From contig NZ_JAAQOM010000020.1 in NCBI RefSeq assembly GCF_011682055.1, positions 1-64,000 on the forward strand: a stretch of 64,000 bases of DNA. The letters are read 5' to 3'. The position numbers and the translations under genes were made by a program. Below, in pieces: positions 61,458 through 64,000 of this stretch. This DNA is from Telluria antibiotica. Lineage in GTDB: Bacteria > Pseudomonadota > Gammaproteobacteria > Burkholderiales > Burkholderiaceae_D. Position 1 is the first letter of the stretch; each line of letters starts with the position of its first letter. The notes under the pieces are model-generated. The model was not told where the DNA came from and did not search any database. It was given only the letters and a program-made list of their open reading frames with translations.

Positions 61458-62552
61458 GTGAAGTACCTGTCCGCCACGGACGTGGTGCAACGCATCAAGG
61501 CTTGCCTCGGCGCCGAGGGCATCGACGTCGACGCCCTGTTCGCCCAGGCCGGACTCGATTGGTTCGAGCACGGCCCGCAGGGCCAGCGCGCGGCCGACCT
61601 GCTCGCGTTGTCCGACCAGTTCAGCCGCTTGTGGGAAGCCCTCGTGACGGCCAGCGGCGACCCGCTGATCGGCTTTCGCGTGTTCGCGCCCGATCCCCTC
61701 AGCTGGCTCGGCGTGCTGGGCCACCTGATGCTCGCGTCGCCCACGCTGCGCCAGGCCGCAGACAACCTCACGCGCTACATGCCGCTCGTGTTGCCCGTCG
61801 TGCGCCCCACGATCGAGCCGAAGGCGGACCGTGTGCGCGTGGGCCTGAACCTCGTCGGCGGCACGCGCGCCGTGCCGCAGGCGCGCTACGATTTCACCTG
61901 GAACCTGCTGCTCGAGACGATGCGCTTCGTCGGCGCCCGTCCCGACCTGAAACCCGTCCTCGTCGAATACGCCTACCCGGCGCCGGCCGACGTCACGTCG
62001 TACGCGCAAAAATACGGCTGCCCCGTGCGCTTCGGCGCGCCCGCGAACGCGCTCGAATTCGCCAATGCCGACATCACGGCGCCCATCCCGACCGCGAATC
62101 CGCTCGCGGCCGAAGGCCTGTTCCGCCTGCTCGACGAACGCCTCGCGCAGGCCGAGCGCACGAGCGTGGCCGCGCGCGTGCGCGAGCTGCTGCCGGCGAT
62201 GATCGACCAGGGCGGTGCCCTGCGCGACGCGGTGGCGCGGCGCCTCGCGATCAGCGAGCGCACCCTGCAGCGCCGCCTGGCCGACGAGGGCACCGACTTC
62301 TCCACGCTCGTCGACGAGGTGCGGCGCACGATCGCCCAGCAATACCTCGGCAGCGACCGCATCAGCGTCAAGAACCTCAGCTACAAGCTGGGCTTCGCCG
62401 ACCCGAGCGCCTTCCACCGTGCCTGCCTGCGCTGGTTCGGCAAGGCGCCCGGCGAATTCCAGCAGGACCGGCTGAACGCGCACGGACAGTCGGCCGTCAA
62501 TGGGACCACAGGCGCAACTGGCCCTGCATCTGGAGCTCGCCGTTCAGGGTGA
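61458..62552 (+). CDS. AraC-family regulator with arabinose-binding-like N-terminal domain
   Basis: 364 aa. N-terminal domain (about 15-215) of the type fused to AraC in OruR/ArgR-like proteins (GDPLIGFRVFAPDPLSWLGVLGHLMLASPTLRQA), then HTH_18 (about 240-335: DAVARRLAISERTLQRRLADEGTDFSTLVDEVRRTIAQQYL..., LSYKLGFADPSAFHRACLRWFGKAPGEFQ). GTG start. The last ~20 residues run 56 bp into the opposite-strand gene and look like read-through past a lost stop. Confidence 0.87.
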   Translation: MKYLSATDVVQRIKACLGAEGIDVDALFAQAGLDWFEHGPQGQRAADLLALSDQFSRLWEALVTASGDPLIGFRVFAPDPLSWLGVLGHLMLASPTLRQAADNLTRYMPLVLPVVRPTIEPKADRVRVGLNLVGGTRAVPQARYDFTWNLLLETMRFVGARPDLKPVLVEYAYPAPADVTSYAQKYGCPVRFGAPANALEFANADITAPIPTANPLAAEGLFRLLDERLAQAERTSVAARVRELLPAMIDQGGALRDAVARRLAISERTLQRRLADEGTDFSTLVDEVRRTIAQQYLGSDRISVKNLSYKLGFADPSAFHRACLRWFGKAPGEFQQDRLNAHGQSAVNGTTGATGPASGARRSG

Positions 62553-62964
62553 TCCGGCCCAGGCTGTCCGTGACGGGCCCGCGCGGATCGGCCTGCACGC
62601 TGAGCGATTCGAAGCCGGTGTCCGTGAACTTCGTCCACGCCGGCAGGGTCAGCGCCAGGTAGTTCGTGCCGTCGCCGGCCGTCTGCGCGCTGATGTTCAA
62701 GCCCACCATCTGGATCAGGCCGCCGACGTTCTTGAGCACCGTGTACGTCGTGCGGCCATCGACCGTCTGGCCGATCGTCAGGCGGCTGTCGCCGATGCTG
62801 CCATCGTCGGGGCGGTTCAGTTGCAGGCGCACGGCGAAGCTGACGCCGTCGGCGCCGCGCACCTGCGCCAGTTCGTCGTCGTCGAGCCGCTGCGGTCCCG
62901 CCCAGGCTGCCCCGCACAGCATGGCCGGCAGGAGGAAGGCGAGGAGGCGCAGGCGCGGGCTCAT
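62497..62964 (-). CDS. Exported protein with double-glycine-like motif at mature N-terminus
   Basis: 155 aa. Signal peptide (about 1-22, ending AWA), then LDDDELAQVRGADG at about 27-40: matches the double-glycine leader pattern L-x-x-x-E-L-x-x-V-x-G-[AG]. The remainder is beta-rich with many Thr/Ser/Gly (TIGQTVDGRTTYTVLKNVGG...). Its start shares one base with the upstream stop. I recognise no named family beyond this motif type. It could be a surface or fibre subunit. Confidence 0.65.
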   Translation of the reverse strand: MSPRLRLLAFLLPAMLCGAAWAGPQRLDDDELAQVRGADGVSFAVRLQLNRPDDGSIGDSRLTIGQTVDGRTTYTVLKNVGGLIQMVGLNISAQTAGDGTNYLALTLPAWTKFTDTGFESLSVQADPRGPVTDSLGRITLNGELQMQGQLRLWSH

Positions 62965-63803
62965 CAGTGGAACTTGACGTCGAGGTACTGCAACTGGATC
63001 GACCCGATGCGCGAGCTGCCGAGGTCCATGTTGACGCCCGCGTCGCTGCGGAAGCTGATGTTCCCGATCTGCAGCGTGCCGCTGGGCGCCGTCTGGCCGG
63101 CCTCGGGCCAGTTGACCCCGAGGTGCAGGGTCGATTTGCCCGCCTCGTCCGTGCGCGCGTTGAAGATGCCGGGCTGGGTCGTGACGTCGGCGATATGCCA
63201 CGGCGTCGTGGGTGCGGAACCGTCCGCCGTGGCGGCGCCGATCTTCACGTTCGACAGCACCATCGCCTCGCCGGTCGCGTCGCGCCCGTTCGGCGCCAGC
63301 GTGAGGCTGCCCAGCTCGAGCCGCCTGGCCAGGCCGAACGCCAGCCCGTCGCCGACGGTCGGCGTCGACCACTGCAGGCCGCCGCCGTAGTACACGAGGT
63401 CCTTCAGGATCACGCTGCCACCCTTCACGTCGAAACCGTTCGCGTTCACGCCGAAGTCGTAGGTGATCTGCCACACTTCGCGACCCGCCACGTTCTCCGG
63501 AAACGCGATGTTGATGATGTCGGCGCGGCCGGGCCCGCCGCTGATCACGTCGAGGCGGTACGGATCGGAGAACGGCGCGTCGGTGTTGTCGGAACGCGAC
63601 GCACTGAGGTTGCCGATGCTGAAGCTGTCGCCGCCGGGCGTGTAGTAGCGCATTTCCGCATTGCCCGACATGGAGAAGTTCGACAGGTTGAAGCTCATGC
63701 CGTCGCGCCCCGCCACTTTCGCGAGGGCGGTGTCCGGCAGCGGCTCGAGCGCGGCCGCGAGGGCCGGCACGCAGAGCAGGACGATGGCGGCCCGGGTACG
63801 CAT
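62964..63803 (-). CDS. Exported beta-rich protein with related leader-like motif
   Basis: 279 aa. Signal peptide (about 1-18), then LPDTALAKVAGRDG at about 22-35, closely parallel to the downstream protein (V-x-G-x-D-G-[MV]-S-F in both). The mature part has repeated amphipathic beta segments (MSFNLSNFSMSGNAEM..., GGSVILKDLVYYGGGLQ, LHLGVNWPEAG..., NISFRSDAGVNMDLGSSRIGSIQLQYLDVKFH). Stop and start codons of the operon overlap by one base (TGATG) on both sides. Confidence 0.65.
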   Translation of the reverse strand: MRTRAAIVLLCVPALAAALEPLPDTALAKVAGRDGMSFNLSNFSMSGNAEMRYYTPGGDSFSIGNLSASRSDNTDAPFSDPYRLDVISGGPGRADIINIAFPENVAGREVWQITYDFGVNANGFDVKGGSVILKDLVYYGGGLQWSTPTVGDGLAFGLARRLELGSLTLAPNGRDATGEAMVLSNVKIGAATADGSAPTTPWHIADVTTQPGIFNARTDEAGKSTLHLGVNWPEAGQTAPSGTLQIGNISFRSDAGVNMDLGSSRIGSIQLQYLDVKFH

Positions 63804-64000
63804 CAATGCCCCGTCGCGTTATTGACCGGCACGGTACCGGTGAGGTTCAGCGCCGTCAGCTTGTCGCGCCAGTTCAGCCAGATGCCGGCCTGCGCCTCGG
63901 TCAGTGCGGGCATGCCGGAACCTGCCTGGAATTGGACGGGCGTCTTGAGGATCGAGATCCAGAAATCGCGGCTCGGCCCGTTGGCGTCGCCCGCCGTCAC
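63803..64000 (-). CDS. 3' end of an upstream operon gene (cut by window)
   Basis: At least 65 in-frame codons running off the right edge. The C-terminus ends LNLTGTVPVNNATGH and contains WISILKTPVQFQAG and AGIWLNWRDKLTALNL. Coupled to the next gene by TGATG, so part of the same exported-protein operon. Family unknown. Confidence 0.6.
   Translation of the reverse strand: MTAGDANGPSRDFWISILKTPVQFQAGSGMPALTEAQAGIWLNWRDKLTALNLTGTVPVNNATGH

Noticed and set aside
61458..62552. Reading the AraC-type gene at 61458 as a frameshifted pseudogene
   Set aside because: Both domains are intact and in frame; only the short C-terminal tail is unusual.
1..64000. CRISPR arrays, prophage or insertion sequences
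   Set aside because: No direct-repeat arrays, transposase or phage genes seen on either strand; only the small palindromic repeats at 2475-2609.

Overview
The window looks like chromosome of a high-GC betaproteobacterium of the Oxalobacteraceae (Massilia/Duganella/Janthinobacterium-like). This rests on protein character and composition read by eye, not on a search. Almost every base belongs to tightly packed genes, many with 1-4 bp start/stop overlaps, and the high GC creates long meaningless antisense frames.

Left part (1-14.2 kb): housekeeping and metabolic genes. A secreted lipase is coupled to its membrane foldase, followed by a KTSC-domain protein, a cluster of palindromic repeats, acetyl-CoA synthetase, a YqhA-type membrane protein, class I fumarase, glutamate racemase and tRNA-His with a clear promoter and terminator. 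An asparagine synthetase follows. Then comes a coupled trio (secreted unknown, CPA2-like antiporter, YbdK-type ligase) behind a promoter with a palindrome in its spacer. Next (14.2-18 kb) are a TonB-domain protein, a chemoreceptor with a CheR-tether-like tail, and DusA.

Middle (18.4-55.2 kb): a near-complete flagellar locus of the lateral (Flag-2 / laf) type. An O-GlcNAc-transferase-like glycosyltransferase and a sugar aminotransferase precede the 283-aa flagellin. A PglD/NeuD-like acyltransferase follows flhA, which suggests a flagellin glycan module. The export/switch operon fliM-N-P-Q-R-flhB-flhA runs leftwards. Running rightwards are fliE-F-G-H-I-J, fliD-S-T-K-L, a FliA-type sigma factor, motAB and flgM-N. 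A stand-alone FlgJ glucosaminidase, flgA (reversed), flgB-L and an extra HAP-like gene follow. The fliD-S-T-K-L-sigma-motA-motB order matches lafBCDEFSTU of Vibrio/Aeromonas lateral flagella. Missing are lafK (sigma-54 activator, normally next to fliE), fliO, flhF/flhG and any che gene. FliM has no visible N-terminal CheY-P docking motif, and FlgJ is split into two genes about 7 kb apart.

Right part (55.2-64 kb): the least familiar region. A five-gene leftward operon encodes a membrane-anchored C39-type cysteine peptidase without an ABC transporter, a FapF-like outer-membrane barrel with a helical N-terminus, a FadL-family barrel, a DUF2059-like periplasmic protein, and a protein joining a cytoplasmic MshEN-like (c-di-GMP-binding) module through one hydrophobic segment to an exported domain. 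Two AraC-family regulators follow. Beyond them is a second leftward, translationally coupled operon of exported proteins, cut by the window edge. Three proteins of the region carry a double-glycine-leader-like motif (L-x-D-x-x-L-x-x-V-x-[GA]-x-x-G), two of them at the predicted mature N-terminus. This resembles parts of Pseudomonas Fap and Acinetobacter Fil loci without being identical to either. It is my best candidate for an undescribed export and surface-assembly system.
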